DNA from: Umbelopsis isabellina
Lineage: Eukaryota > Mucoromycota > Umbelopsidomycetes > Umbelopsidales > Umbelopsidaceae
Direction: 5' to 3'
NCBI GenBank assembly: GCA_016758905.1
Contig: JAEPQZ010000022.1
Span: forward strand, 185,947-249,946
Length of the DNA: 64,000 bases
Positions within the stretch are counted from its first letter, which is position 1. Each line of letters opens with the position of its first letter. The translations under genes were made by a program, and so were the position numbers. The notes under the pieces were generated by a model. The model was given only the letters and a program-made list of their open reading frames with translations, searched no databases and was not told the DNA's origin. Below, piece after piece: positions 37,801 to 49,894 of this stretch.

Positions 37801-40301
37801 TTGGGAGTATGACACCAATTCACAAAGCAATGAGGACGATAGCGATGTGATCGGAGGGAGCCTTAGAACGCCATGTGTAGGTGTGCGGGTTATGGATTCA
37901 AAACATAGCGTCGTTTATCACTGGTCGCTTGAAAAATTGAAGCAGAGGCTGCAAAGGATGCGAAATTTGTACAATTTTATAGATCGACCAATGTATCGCA
38001 AACATTTTAACTGGGAAGATCCGTTCTATGATCATCCAACACCTCATTTCACCCATATTGGTACTGCCATGCTACCCATGCGCAACCTATGCGTTCAATT
38101 ACCATTCCAAAGCCAAGTGCACATCATTTCACCAATCACTGATCAAAAATACGGAAATTTGACCGTGCTTGTTACACCCCTAGCCTGTTCGCCAAGTGTG
38201 GGAAAATCTGATACATTTGTAGACAAAGAAACGGATGAAGTATCTATTCAATCAGACGAAGTTGCAGATGATCAGGTCCAACTTGGTCAACAATTACTGT
38301 TTGAAGTGCAGATTATAGGAGCTGAAGGGATATCCGAATCTGATTGCACACAAGTGCATGCTCAATTCAGACTGTCGGCATTTGGAAACGTACAGCCTTA
38401 TTCCACGAAAGACAAGATATTCTGTTCTGATCTAATTAGTGACTTTGGTAATGGTGCTATAGAGCTTGGATTCACTCAGACAATATCCGTTGTTGCTACT
38501 AGGAAAACATTGAAAATTCTCAAATACGGGTATATGCCTATAGAGCTGTATGGACGTCTCCAACCAGGCATGATCGAAAGCTTTCGGGAGTGGGATGCAG
38601 GAAGAGAAGCTCAAAATGATACCATTGCAGAGAAGTCATCAGCAACGAAATTTGAACGAATCAAAGATGCAAGAGATGAGCCTCTTCATGATGAACAGGT
38701 TGATATATTCGCCTCTGTTCAACTGGCAGAATTGGCACCGGAAGGTGAATATCTTCCAACTCAAGTATTGCTCAATGGACCATCGAGTTCTGGTATCTTC
38801 TTATTGAGACAAGGGATACAACGACGGGTCATGTTCCGAATAACACATACTTCTGGACGACAGTTTGTCTGGGAAAAAATTGGAAAAGCAAGCTTCGGAA
38901 ACGTACGATCAGTGGATGATAAAGGAAAGGTTGTCGAGGAAGCCATTCATGACCCTGTACCACTGAACCTTTTGGCACAGCAGAAGGTGGAATATCATCC
39001 AGATGGTACCAGCACGCTGGAGGCACAAGGAGCTTGGGATAGTTCATTACATGAAGCGACAATCCTGAATCAAATCACCACTGCTGGACACCAAGTACAG
39101 CTCACGTTGGAGTGGGAAATTGAAACAGACAAATGCGAAGCGCCTCTGAAGCTATCTACACAGTTATATGTACAGGTTCAAGGTCGAGATGTTAGCACCC
39201 CTTCAATGCTTAGAACCCTCATCACCCCTACTCGAACAGCAGATAAAATAACTGCTATATACCTTGTCCACCTTCGACCTCCAGCAACTCGTAAAATTAA
39301 CGAACTATGGCGATATTGTACTACAAATGGCTATGTTCGTGGCGAAGAGTTCTTGGGAAATTGGAAACCTCGTAGTATTTCAATGGTTAGTGATTATCAG
39401 AGAAACAAAAGCCACATTCAACATATCCAGGAAGTAGCAAACGTCAGGCAATGGCTGCACTTGCGTGGGGATGAAAACATGGTCTCCAATGGAACCCACA
39501 TGCTAAGGAATACTCGAGACTCGATACCTGAATCCAAAGTCGAACTTGTCAAAAACATTGTTAGAATATGGCGGAATGCTTGCAAGTATACGTCGGGGGT
39601 ATGTGTCCGATAACAATTTTTGATATTCTATGATAGGTGTCTGTCTCAACGATTAACATTTGCATTAGGCTGAAATCATACGAACTCGACACAAAGCAGC
39701 TTCTGCGCAAGAGCGAGAGCCTTGGAAGGCGAAAAAGGCTAGGAAACTGATACCTTATGTCACTTTGGTTACAACAACGTAAGTCAAAGTACTTTGATAC
39801 TTAACATTAGCGAGTGCTGACTGTCTATGCTCTATATAGTGACATTGTTACGAAGAAAGGATATTTGAGTTACCCAGAAAATGCAGATGATATCTGGGTT
39901 AAAAGATGGATTGTATTTAAACGGTACGTAATTAATGAATGATCTCGCAAATTACATATAATGTTATTGATTTTTTGCCTGTTCTAGACCTTACCTTCAT
40001 ATTTACCTTAATCAATCGGATAGCGCTCAGCAAGGCATCATTAATTTAAGTCATGTCAAAGTTGACTACAAAAAGGACCTGGAAAACATGCTAGAGGTAT
40101 GCAACAACATCAATATGTAGATATCGTAACCTGTTTACTAATATAGCCACTTTTTAAACTACTGTTTAGCGAGATAATGTATTTGCTATCTACACCAGCA
40201 ATAATGCCTATTTATTCCAAGCAAGCAGTCGAGCCGAAATGATCGACTGGATTGCAAAGATAGACCAGTTTTACCCAGTGCAAGCACTGAAGGACGCATG
40301 A
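34819..40301 (+). CDS. Kinesin-3 (Unc104/KIF1A-type) with FHA and PH domains
   Basis: Ten exons: 34819-34876, 34948-35190, 35265-35299, 35372-35647, 35709-36029, 36098-39598, 39669-39778, 39840-39923, 39988-40096 and 40170-40301, giving 1622 aa. A plus-end motor for endosomes and vesicles. The motor domain (about 1-360) has the P-loop GQTGSGKS, switch I NETSSRSH and switch II DLAGSE. The FHA domain (about 520-600) has [10 protein letters not shown] and [10 protein letters not shown] coiled coil lies at about 725-805. The kinesin-3 central region spans about 830-1400, with [13 protein letters not shown]. The C-terminal PH domain (about 1515-1620) has [11 protein letters not shown] and PYLHIY, suited to phosphoinositide binding. 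Exon 6 alone encodes 1167 residues. Family and domain order are as in fungal Kin3/Unc104. Confidence 0.95.
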
Positions 40302-40495
40302 GATGACAACATTGTATTATTTATCGTTAAACTACTTTTATTTAGCTACCCTATTTTGTAATATTATAACAAGGATTCCTTTCGAAACTACCTTTTAGCT
40401 ATGATTGGGCAACTGATTTCATTGGTCGATTTTACGTGTAGTTGTGCAGTTACAAATCCCGCAATTGCGAACTTCTTGATCTAATCTAATTTGAC

Positions 40496-43273
40496 ATGGA
40501 AGACCCGTCAACGCCGGTGAATCCGTCTAGTTTGGCTCGGCAGACCAAAAATCCACTGTCGATTCGCCTTAACAATATATACAACACAGTGCTTCATAAC
40601 AATGAGAAAACAAAGAATGCCTTGACTACGTTATCCCAGATACCCAACATCAACAACAGTGACCTGAATAAGAATCTGCGCGGCTATTTAGAACGAAATG
40701 CTTTGGATGCAAACCAGCGATTTCTTACTGCGTTCTCAAAATTGGACGAGGTAAACTTGCAAGGGTTTTGAAGCCGAGATTGCCGACCTAGAAACTAGCA
40801 GACTAAATGTGATTGATTTGATAGCACCTTGTAGTACTTGAAAATGATATCAACGATATGCAGGAAAGCAACGAAAGCATGACTCAGCAACTTGTCGAAG
40901 TGAATAAGAACTCTGCACAGCTTATTGAGCAAGTCACGAGTCTGCAAAGTCGCAGGTACGTACGGGTGCATTGTAATGCGTAATATACAAGTGGATACGC
41001 TTTTGCTAACCGTTGACCAGATCCGCATGCGACACACAACGTATCATCATTGATTCGTTTTTGAAAACATTCATGCTATCGGATGAAGAAACAGAAATAT
41101 TGTGCTCGCCAAATGCGCCTGTTGACTCACATTTCTTCATAGCCTTGGAGCACTTGCAGCAAGTGCACTCTGACTGTCGACTATTATTGATGACGGAACA
41201 CCAGAAAGCAGGGTATGGATACATGATAATCTCTATCATAGCTGTTTAATTTTGGACTAATCTGAAGTATTTTAGATTGGATATATTGGAGTCCTTGGCT
41301 AGCCGTCAGGAAACAGCATTCGAAAAATTGTACAAGTGGACTCAACGCGAATGTCAAACATCTTTCAACCGTGACTTTTTAGAAATCAGCTCATTGATGA
41401 AAAAAGCTACAAAGGCATTGAAGCACAAGCCGGTCTTGTTCCAGTACGTTTTTTGATTAATTAGAGTATATCGATCAGTCAATGTACTCATTTTGTTCCC
41501 GCGCAGAGCTTGCCTTGAAGACATGGCGAACATTCGAAGGAATTCGGTGGCAAGAGCATTTATTGATGCTCTCACAAGAGGTGGTCCTGGTGGAACGCCT
41601 CGACCTATTGAACTTCAAGCATACGATCCTATACGTTACTCTGGCGATATGTTGGCGTGGGTTCATCAGGCTGCCGCGAGTGAAAGAGAAATTTTAGAGG
41701 GCCTTTTCGATGTCGATAGCCAGCAACGCAAACACAGTATGTTATACGCATGTCACCTATTGATATTGTTACTCTATGATATTCATACTAAATTTGTCAC
41801 CAGAACGCAGTTTAACACAATCGAGCCAACAATCTGGGGGCGACCTTGATGGTGAAAGTGTAGATCAACAAATTGATGAGACCATCGCTGGACTTTTAGG
41901 TAGAATAATGGATGGCACATGCAGGCCACTGAAGGTGAAAAAAACAAATTAAAAAAAGGCGACCAAAAGCAACTGGCTGACATCTGAATATAGTCGAGAA
42001 TTGAACAAGTCCTAATTGCTCAACCTGGAGCTATAACGGCATATCGTGTTGCCAACATAATCCAGTTTTATACCGTCACCATCGGCAAACTATTTTCCAC
42101 AGACGCTAGTTTGCCAGAGACACTGAATGGGTAAGCACTCACATTTTCTTACTCTACACTCTTGACAGATTCTAACAAGTCAACACAGCATAACCGATAT
42201 CGCCTTCAAGACATTCTATGGAACGCTGAACTCTCAAGCTAGTAAATTGCTTCGCTTTGTTGAAATGCCTGGCTCAGATCTAGTTCCGCCACCGTCTTTC
42301 AAAGAAGTCATTTTGCAGCTGGTATGTCTAGTTGCCTCTAGCTTAACTTGAGATCTACGAGTGTTCTTGATATAGCTAACATTTTCCTTACAGAAAGAAA
42401 TCATGGCAGCTTATGATTCGTCCCTAGTCATTGTTTCTGAGGTTGCTGCTATACCCGGTTCTGACTTTCGAGAAACCTTGGACGCTATGATTGATCCATT
42501 GTTACAAATATGTGAAATGGGCTCATCAAAGCTATCTCCATATGACCATCTCGTATATACCACTAATTGCCTTCAATATGTCAGGGTAACTGCTGTTTCT
42601 TTTGCTTTCATTTGCCTCCCTTCATCATTTTCTAATTGCACAATCTATGTGATTAAAGTCGGCGTTGATATTGTATCCATTCACTGAAGTGAAGCGGAAA
42701 AACATAGAAGAGCAAATCAATGATTTGCTTGAGACATTAACTATTAAAGAGGTAAGATTTGAATTCAGTGTCAATGTCTCGTTGTCGTTTTCATCTTTTA
42801 ACTTTACGTAAATATTTGCTCAATTGTTCACTCAATCTAGTATGACACATTACTTGAACAATCAGGTCTCACTGCTGCCGAAGAAGCACTACAGCAAAAG
42901 GAACCAGACGTAAGTTCATTGTTAGAGCATGTTAACAATTATCTATATAGCCTGGCATTGACGTGTGCTTCTCGTTCAGGTCCCTCTTTCAAGGCTTGCA
43001 CGAATGGATGCTCGTTCACTGGGAACATCCCTATCTAACATGGATCGCTTCTTGACCACTATTGACGGTGATATTCCATCTCGTCTGTCAAAATTGACAT
43101 CTTCGCGATTGGCTAGACAAGTCCATGGTAATGCCATCAAGCGTTTTATCGAAGCCTATAGACAAATCAACGATGCCGTTAGCGATCCTGTCAATGGATA
43201 TGAGTTCCCTGCCACAATTTTACCTCGCACCGTTGAGGAAATAGAAACCATTTTTTCGTTTGCAATCGAATAA
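40496..43273 (+). CDS. COG6: Conserved oligomeric Golgi complex subunit 6
   Basis: Twelve exons: 40496-40750, 40825-40955, 41021-41212, 41276-41443, 41507-41736, 41804-41934, 41994-42130, 42189-42321, 42394-42585, 42659-42751, 42841-42909 and 42980-43273, giving 674 aa. A subunit of the lobe-B tether for retrograde vesicles at the Golgi. The N-terminal coiled coil ([19 protein letters not shown], then [13 protein letters not shown]) is followed by the diagnostic [20 protein letters not shown] and [18 protein letters not shown]. The C-terminus contains [12 protein letters not shown] and a final helical region. It starts 194 bases after the kinesin stop, same strand. One intron (42586-42658) ends in TAAAG. 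This is the most intron-rich gene of the window. Confidence 0.95.
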
Positions 43274-45027
43274 GAATGGAAATAATAAAATCACATAATA
43301 TTTGCTTAATTGCGGAGACTCATTACAAAGATTGATTGCGCCTTCGACCCTTACGACTATGGGTTACGCAATTTTGCCTTATTCCAGTCAAAATGCAGCT
43401 TCACATGAACGTAGCCTTGTTAACAAGTACTCAGGCATGACAAATGTTTGTTTGTCCGATATTATACGTTTAATGAACCAACTAGTGGCCACAATAACGA
43501 CGCATGCATTAGTTTTTTGCCTCCGAAGACGATTGAAATCCAATCAGCCCGCAAAAAGAGCTCATCCTTCAGTGCTTATAAGACGAACATACCCCAAGGC
43601 AACTTCCAAGCACTTTCTGTTATCTACACCATCTCTCTTACATATCTATGCTTCATGTAGCCGAGTTCGTCCGTTATATGCACTCATTCACCTCGAAACC
43701 TGTAATCATTTCCCCCCGGCTCAGTAGCAACGTATCTAGGCTCAGCAGTAATGAGGACAGCACTCCATAGAGTCCCTGTAATTCAGCATATTGCGTTACT
43801 TGACCACTATTGAACATTATCCCTTGTAATCATAAACAGTAGCTTTGCTTCGATGTTTAACGGCAAGGCAAATCATAAAACGTTACCACTTTTAGAAAAT
43901 GTATCGCGATAGTAACAACAGCACTATAAAGAAAGAAGCTACAGAAACCCGCCCTAAAGGTAGCAACATTCAGTAAGTATATTTTACAGCTATATATGCA
44001 GGATTTGCATACTGTTTTGTAATTTGATGAGCGAAATGCTATTGTGTTTGACTGCAAGTAGAAATTGATGTATATTGCACATAGTCTTCACCAACAACAA
44101 CTAACAATAACCGAAAAGAATCACTCATATTAGCTGAATTTGTAGCTCTCGACATCTCATATCTCATACCTCAATGTAGGATTCAGCTGGGTGTAGTCTG
44201 ATATGTTATATGTGCGATGCAACGTAGTTCTGTCTAACATTAAGACAGCTGACAAACCCAATTTCTGGCGATCGTTCGTATGACTTGAACGTGTTTACAT
44301 CCAGGGGCTAAGTCCAAGATGCTGCAGTAGCACACAAAAAAAAAAACATCTAGGGAATACGTTTAACCCCATAAACTAAAATATGGACGTTTTCCCGTGT
44401 GGCTATACAAATCAAAACATTCTCACAATGTGCAGGTGGACAGATCATCCGATTTTTGATGGTATACAAAGGGCTATCCGAAAAAAAAAAAAAATACTGT
44501 AAGTTTACAGAATGTATATTCTACATGTTCGGAAGTAATTGGGAAGAAAATCATGAGATGTTTGGGCCCGACCCTACAGTACTGAACGGCCATTCCTTGA
44601 CCCGATTGCGAACTACCGGTTGAGATCTGATATCAGCGCGATGACACGCCACTCGCAACGCGACTACTCTTTATGTTCCGCCCATATTTGTATTTTGATG
44701 ACTCGAGAGCATGATCGCCCGCAAGAAAACAGTGGAATTCGTGATATTTAATCCCAAATACTTTCGAAAAGTTTCTCAGAGACGCCGCTGACTGATCTTC
44801 AGCAAGGGGTTTGTCCTCCCGAGGTTTATGTCCGACAATCTAAGCAGCCATTCTGAGTCTCCTTGAAAAAATAAAACAAAAAAAAAAAAAGGTGAAAAAC
44901 GGAATGGCTGAAAAAGCTGACCAAGGGCTTTAGTTACCAAGGTGGAAACATGGGTTGATGGAATGTCTGGAAGCGATCATGTATGAGGGCTTCCAAAAAA
45001 ATGCAAAATAGCAATTGACAGTCCGCT

Positions 45028-45036
45028 TTATCAGAT
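45028..45036 (-). promoter_or_regulatory. Iron GATA site (ATCTGATAA)
   Basis: Exact TTATCAGAT on the plus strand, the complement of the ATCWGATAA consensus recognised by Fep1/SreA-type iron-responsive GATA repressors. It lies in the gene-free region beyond FTR1. Confidence 0.45.
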
Positions 45037-45392
45037 TTTTTGATTTTTCACATCAGCCCATCCAAGAAAAAAATGTGTAAATTGGAGATGTGATCATCAG
45101 CCATTCAACAATAACGGAACCATCCCAACGGAACCAACCTAAAGAAACCAAAACAACCGTGAGGAACCCCGACATTGAAAGCCATCAACATTGCACAGAA
45201 GAATCTAAAGAAGCATGCTACTTCACCGACCACCCAAAAAAATCAACAAAGAGTGCAGCTTTCATATTAGCGCCGAATACTTTGTACTCCTGTATGGCTG
45301 TTAACGTCAGATTTAGCCACCAACATGCGTGTTGCGATGATAGCTCCGACTAGACTTCCGATCAGCTACTTACGGATAGCAAAACTTTTGGA

Positions 45393-45401
45393 TCTGATAA
45401 C
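45393..45401 (+). promoter_or_regulatory. Iron GATA site (ATCTGATAA)
   Basis: Exact ATCTGATAA about 530 bases beyond the FTR1 stop codon. See the cluster finding; biological role unproven. Confidence 0.45.
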
Positions 45402-45521
45402 CCGATCCTGTTTCAAATTTTGCTTCTCCATATGGGGTTATGGCGGCAGAAGATAATCTGATCCTTTTGGAGCCCAGAAGAAACCGGACTGACACCACGG
45501 CCCAAAAAAATCCAAAAAAAA

Positions 45522-45530
45522 ATCTGATAA
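45522..45530 (+). promoter_or_regulatory. Iron GATA site (ATCTGATAA)
   Basis: Exact ATCTGATAA directly after a run of A, about 400 bases beyond the FTR1 stop. See the cluster finding; biological role unproven. Confidence 0.45.
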
Positions 45531-45929
45531 TGATTCAAGCCATAGCATGACATTGGAAACCTATCGAATAAGTCCAAGATTTAAGAAATATTCTCAAGTT
45601 ATGCGCATCAAAGTTCCACCGGTGGTGGCGTGAAATAGCTTTGACTAAGGCGTAATTTGCCTGCAAAAAGGTTTTTTCTTATTAAAGGCAATTTTCGACA
45701 AGTCATTCAGTATTACATTCGGAAAAGATTCTGTGAAATTATTGCAAACGCACTACAAATGGCTCAATTACATGGAATGTCCCATTTTATATAGATATGA
45801 AATGCACTAAAGGCACAATGGTACAGATTAAGAGAGTTGGGAAATGCGAATACATTGAAGATATGCTAATAAAAGTGTATGTACAAGTACAAAAGAATTT
45901 TTTTTTTTTTTGGAAGGGGTAAAAGTAAG

Positions 45930-47024
45930 TTAAACTTTCTGCTCATGGCCAACATCAATGGTCTCATCGTCTGCAACGCCTTCGCTTTCAGTCTTCTTCT
46001 TTGCATTGAGAGCATCAGCAGCCTTTCTAACCGCTTCATCAGCTTCTTCTTTGGAGTACTTGGGAGCACGAGCTTCGTCGCGCTTTTCCTTGATGTGAAG
46101 ATAGACCAAAGCAAGTGATACAGCAACCCAGTAAAGGCAGTAACTAGTAATAGAACCAATTGTAGCAGTGTTGTTCCATCCCAAGATAGCGTTAAAGATT
46201 TGCCATCCACCGTTGGTATCAGTGTTCAATTCAGGGTCACCCCAGCTGACGTGCCAGACGGCAGTGGTCATCTTGTAATTGATAACATCGCCGCCGTCTT
46301 CAGCAGATTCGCCACCGATGACTTGATTCCAAGCGTTTTGCTCAAAGTAGCCAACAGCCTTGGAAAGAAGACCAGCGGCAACGAGATAAAGAATACACGT
46401 AGAAACAACGAAGAACCAGTGGAGCTTGACCAGAGAACCACCACGGTAAAGGAGATATCCAACCAAGATACCGCAAACAATGCCCATGATAGCAGCAATT
46501 GGGATGGCTTTAGCTTGCTCACCAAGAGAGACACCACCAAGGAAAACAATGGCTTCAAGGCCTTCACGAAGCACGGTAATAAAGGGCAAAATGAAGAACG
46601 CATAACGTTGAGTTCTGGTTTTCAAGTCTTGCTTTCCAGCTTGAGCCTCCATAGACTTGGCGAGCTTGATTTTCCATTTATCTTGCATCTTTTCCGTACG
46701 AAGCATAGCCAAACCCATGACAGTAATCAAAATACTGGCTACCAAGGAGAAACTGCCTTCCCAGATATCTTCACTGTTGGCCCAAAGATCAGAAGCCACT
46801 GTATACCAAACAGCAATGAAAGCAGCACCAATGGCTAAGCAGATTGCCAAACCAATAAGCGAACCGAACCAAACTTGCTTGCATAGACGACGGTAGATTA
46901 CTCTGTCATCACTGAACACCTGCTTCAAGAAAGAAAGCAACACTGACACGATGATAGCAGCCTCCGTTGTTTCTCTGAACAAGATGAAGAAAATTGGCAC
47001 ACTGAACAAGTCTTGAGCCGCCAT
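45930..47024 (-). CDS. FTR1: High-affinity iron permease Ftr1
   Basis: Single exon, 364 aa, without introns although its neighbours have many. Seven membrane helices are expected. The N-terminal RETTE motif (FILFRETTEAAIIVSVL) and the central REGLE motif (VLREGLEAIVFLGG) are both present; these Glu/Arg residues coordinate and pass ferric iron. The lumenal loop before the last helix (WHVSWGDPELNTDTNGGW) and a charged cytosolic tail of about 50 residues follow. It works in the plasma membrane with the Fet3 ferroxidase, encoded divergently 612 bases away. The intervening DNA carries three perfect iron-GATA sites, so repression by iron is likely. Confidence 0.96.
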   Translation of the reverse strand: MAAQDLFSVPIFFILFRETTEAAIIVSVLLSFLKQVFSDDRVIYRRLCKQVWFGSLIGLAICLAIGAAFIAVWYTVASDLWANSEDIWEGSFSLVASILITVMGLAMLRTEKMQDKWKIKLAKSMEAQAGKQDLKTRTQRYAFFILPFITVLREGLEAIVFLGGVSLGEQAKAIPIAAIMGIVCGILVGYLLYRGGSLVKLHWFFVVSTCILYLVAAGLLSKAVGYFEQNAWNQVIGGESAEDGGDVINYKMTTAVWHVSWGDPELNTDTNGGWQIFNAILGWNNTATIGSITSYCLYWVAVSLALVYLHIKEKRDEARAPKYSKEEADEAVRKAADALNAKKKTESEGVADDETIDVGHEQKV

Positions 47025-47213
47025 TTCTTGAAAAGTAAGCTAAACGATTCAAAGAGAAAGAAAGAATGGAAAGAAATAAAGGGTAGTAAATGTAAAGTAT
47101 TATATAAAAAAACTCAGAAAAGGGTTGAGGTTTAGTGCGGTGGTTGTGAAATGTGTTATGACTATTATAAAAAAATATAGTTGAACTTCCATTACACACG
47201 TTTAACAATTTAA

Positions 47214-47222
47214 TTATCAGAT
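47214..47222 (-). promoter_or_regulatory. Iron GATA site (ATCTGATAA)
   Basis: Exact TTATCAGAT on the plus strand, 190 bases upstream of FTR1. Matches the ATCWGATAA consensus of Fep1/SreA repressors. Confidence 0.7.
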
Positions 47223-47302
47223 GCTGCACAATCTGATCTCCTCTTCATAACCAAAACAGACACCGCGACTCGGGAACAACGCCTTTGTACGATCAGCAAA
47301 AT

Positions 47303-47311
47303 TTATCAGAT
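47303..47311 (-). promoter_or_regulatory. Iron GATA site (ATCTGATAA)
   Basis: Second exact copy, in the same orientation as the one at 47214, near the middle of the shared promoter. Confidence 0.7.
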
Positions 47312-47436
47312 GAAAAGCGGGAGAATAAAAAACTCTTTTTTTATTTTATAATACATTTATTTTTTTGTATCACTCTCTTGTTACAGTGTTTATAATATCA
47401 TTTGTGCTATGCAAGACACTATTTACACTATTTCGC

Positions 47437-47445
47437 ATCTGATAA
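47437..47445 (+). promoter_or_regulatory. Iron GATA site (ATCTGATAA)
   Basis: Third exact copy, opposite orientation, about 190 bases upstream of the FET3 ATG and 70 bases upstream of its TATAAA. Confidence 0.7.
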
Positions 47446-47636
47446 ACCCGAGTCAGGTACGTTCGTCGTGGGCGGGGCTGTCTTTAAAAATTTTCTGGAG
47501 GTGTTGCGACATTATAAACCAACAACAATTTCTTTTTCCCTTCCTTCTTCTTTCCCTTTAGTTTTACTCGAGCATCTCGTCTCTTGTCGTTTATATTCAG
47601 TCCACTCTTACCAACCAACTTTGGATTGTCATATAA

Positions 47637-49894
47637 ATGAAGTTTCTTAATGGTTGTATGGCTGGTGCTTTAGCACTCGCTTCCATTGCTCGCGCTGCTA
47701 ATGTCACGTTGGATTGGGATATTACCTACACCAACGCTAACCCAGACGGTCTCTTTGAGAGACGTGTTATTGGTGTGAATGGTGCTTTCCCGTAAGTCAA
47801 CCAGCTTTGGACAAACCTACCAAAAAAAAAACTTCACACCCCGCAGAGTTTGCTGATCATGTACATAAAACCAATCCGTTTTAGTCCTCCTCCCATCAAT
47901 GTCACTGTCAATGACACCCTCATTATCAACACAGTAATGTTTCCTTTTCCTTTAGCACTCTATACTGATCAATATGACCTTTTGCTGATATTTCTCCTTT
48001 TTTAGCACAACTCCCTTGATGTCCCTACCTCCCTACACGCTCACGGTATGTTCCAGAATGGTACTGCCTACATGGATGGTCCTGTCGGTGTCACTGAATG
48101 GTAAATGACGTGCGAAAATTTTGACTTGCAAAAGCATGAGCGTCTGACAATTAATCGTATTTTTAAATCATGTAGTGGTATTCCACCCGGCGGAAACTTC
48201 ACCTATGTTATCCCCATCACTCAAAAGGGTACTTACTGGATCCACAGTCATTACCGAGTAAGTGGACATGAAAAATCAACTACACCCCATCTTTTCCATG
48301 AATCGCTCACCTAACTATTTATTATCTTTTTACGTGCATAATAGGGTCAATACATGGACGGTCTCCGCTCCGCTTTAATTCTTCATGATCCCACTCCTCC
48401 TTATCAATACGATGAGGATATTGTTGTGACTATGAACGATTGGTACCATGATCAATCTGAGACTGGCTTGGCTACGTTTTTGAATGTCTACAACCCAACT
48501 GGTGCCGAACCTGTACCAAGTATGTGCCACTTCCCAAATTTTAAACTATATCTACCTCCAAACTAACAACATGAACTCTACAGACTCTGGTTTGATCAAC
48601 AACAATGCCAACACCACTTTCAACTTTGTGGCAGGCAAGACCTATCGCCTTCGTTTGATCAATATGTCTGCATTGGCCATGTTCTATTTCTCTATTGATA
48701 ATCATACTATGGATGTCATCGAAGTCGAGGGCGTTGATACCCAACGTAAAACTGTTACCAACATCTTCCTTGCTGCTGCTCAACGTTACTCAGTGCTTGT
48801 TACCGCCAAGAACGACACCAGCTTCAATTACTACATGCATGCTGATATGAACCCTGACATGTTCGATGTCGTCCCCGACGATTTGCAATTGAGTAAGTAG
48901 CTTTACATACCACAGATTCTTTTTTCTACTCGAAATTTCTTATTTCCTAACCGCCATGTCTTATGTATAGACATCACTGCTCCTATTATTTACAACCAAA
49001 ACGCTGCATTTGCTCCTCAGAACGATCTTGGTTCATTGGAATTCGATGACACCACACTTGTGCCTTTGGAAGTGGTAGGCATGGCTCACGCTGATCACTC
49101 ATATCCCATGAGTTTCGATTTCCAAGTTTACACCGATGGTATCAACCGTGGTGCCTTCAACAACGTCCCTTACCTCATGCCCAAGACCCCATCTTTGCTT
49201 ACTGCTCTTACCATTGATCAGCAATATGCCAATGACCCTACCATATATGGATCTCAAGGTCATGCCATCATTGCACCACACTTGTCGATGATGGAATTCG
49301 CTGTTAACAACTTGGACAGTGGTGCTCATCCTTGTAAGTACATTGTTTGTTTCATCTGTATCACTCTTAGAAAAACGTAGTCAACTAACTCTCATTATTA
49401 CAGTCCATCTTCACGGTCACGTCTTCCAAGTTGTCGCTCGTGGTGACGGAGTTTACAATGCATCTGCTAATCCGGTCAATGAGACTCAAGCCAATCCCGT
49501 TCGTCGTGATACTGTCCATATCCCTGAGAACTCTTATGCTGTTATCCGCTGGAGAGCAGACAACCCAGCTGTTTGGTTCTTCCATTGTCACGTTGAATGG
49601 CATTTGGAGTCTGGTCTTGCTGCTCAAGTTATTGAAGCACCTGAACTCATGCCTCAACGTCTTCAACCACCACAACAACTTTATGACAACTGTAAGGCTC
49701 TTGGATGGAGTGTTGAGGGTAACGCAGCTGGTAAGCAAGGCTTAGATATTTCCGGTGCTCCCGGTGGTGTCACCATTCCATACGACGGTTTTACTGCTAA
49801 GGGTAAGGGTGCTATGGCCGCCTGTATCATCTCTGCTCTCCTCGGTATGGGAACTATCGTCTGGTACGCTCAAGGTCAAGTGGGACCACAGTAA
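47637..49894 (+). CDS. FET3: Fet3-type multicopper ferroxidase
   Basis: Eight exons: 47637-47791, 47885-47933, 48006-48100, 48176-48257, 48345-48519, 48584-48892, 48971-49333 and 49404-49894, giving 572 aa. It oxidises ferrous to ferric iron at the cell surface for transport by Ftr1. A signal peptide ([20 protein letters not shown]) precedes three cupredoxin domains. All four copper-binding motifs are present: LHAHG, WIHSH, HPFHLHGH and HCHVEWH. Many NxT/S sites suggest N-glycosylation. The C-terminus has one membrane helix ([19 protein letters not shown]) and a very short cytosolic tail. The residue aligned with yeast Glu185 of the ferroxidase site appears to be Asp159 (TMNDWYHD). The [10 protein letters not shown] and DLQLNIT landmarks align well with yeast Fet3. 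Confidence 0.95.

Larger units (their letters stand above)
43274..45929. other. 2.65-kb gene-free region with three iron-GATA sites
   Basis: Lies between the 3' ends of COG6 and FTR1. No frame has a family resemblance and several poly(A) runs occur (44336-44346, 44480-44493, 44878-44891). Three perfect copies of ATCTGATAA (or its complement) occur at 45028-45036, 45393-45401 and 45522-45530. Since both flanking genes end here, no promoter is needed, which makes the sites unexplained. Confidence 0.55.
47025..47636. promoter_or_regulatory. Bidirectional FTR1-FET3 promoter
   Basis: 612 bases between the two start codons. Contains three perfect ATCTGATAA sites (47214-47222, 47303-47311, 47437-47445) plus a partial one (AATCTGATC, 47230-47238). 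TATAAA occurs near 47513 in the FET3 direction. Co-repression of both genes under iron-replete conditions by a GATA factor is inferred. Confidence 0.75.

Noticed and set aside
43302-43727. 141-codon frame just after COG6
   Set aside because: Opens with a non-ATG codon, no recognisable motif, and no intron or promoter signals.
45090-45353. 87-codon frame in the COG6-FTR1 gap
   Set aside because: Starts at GTG and is compositionally unremarkable; reported only as part of the gene-free region.
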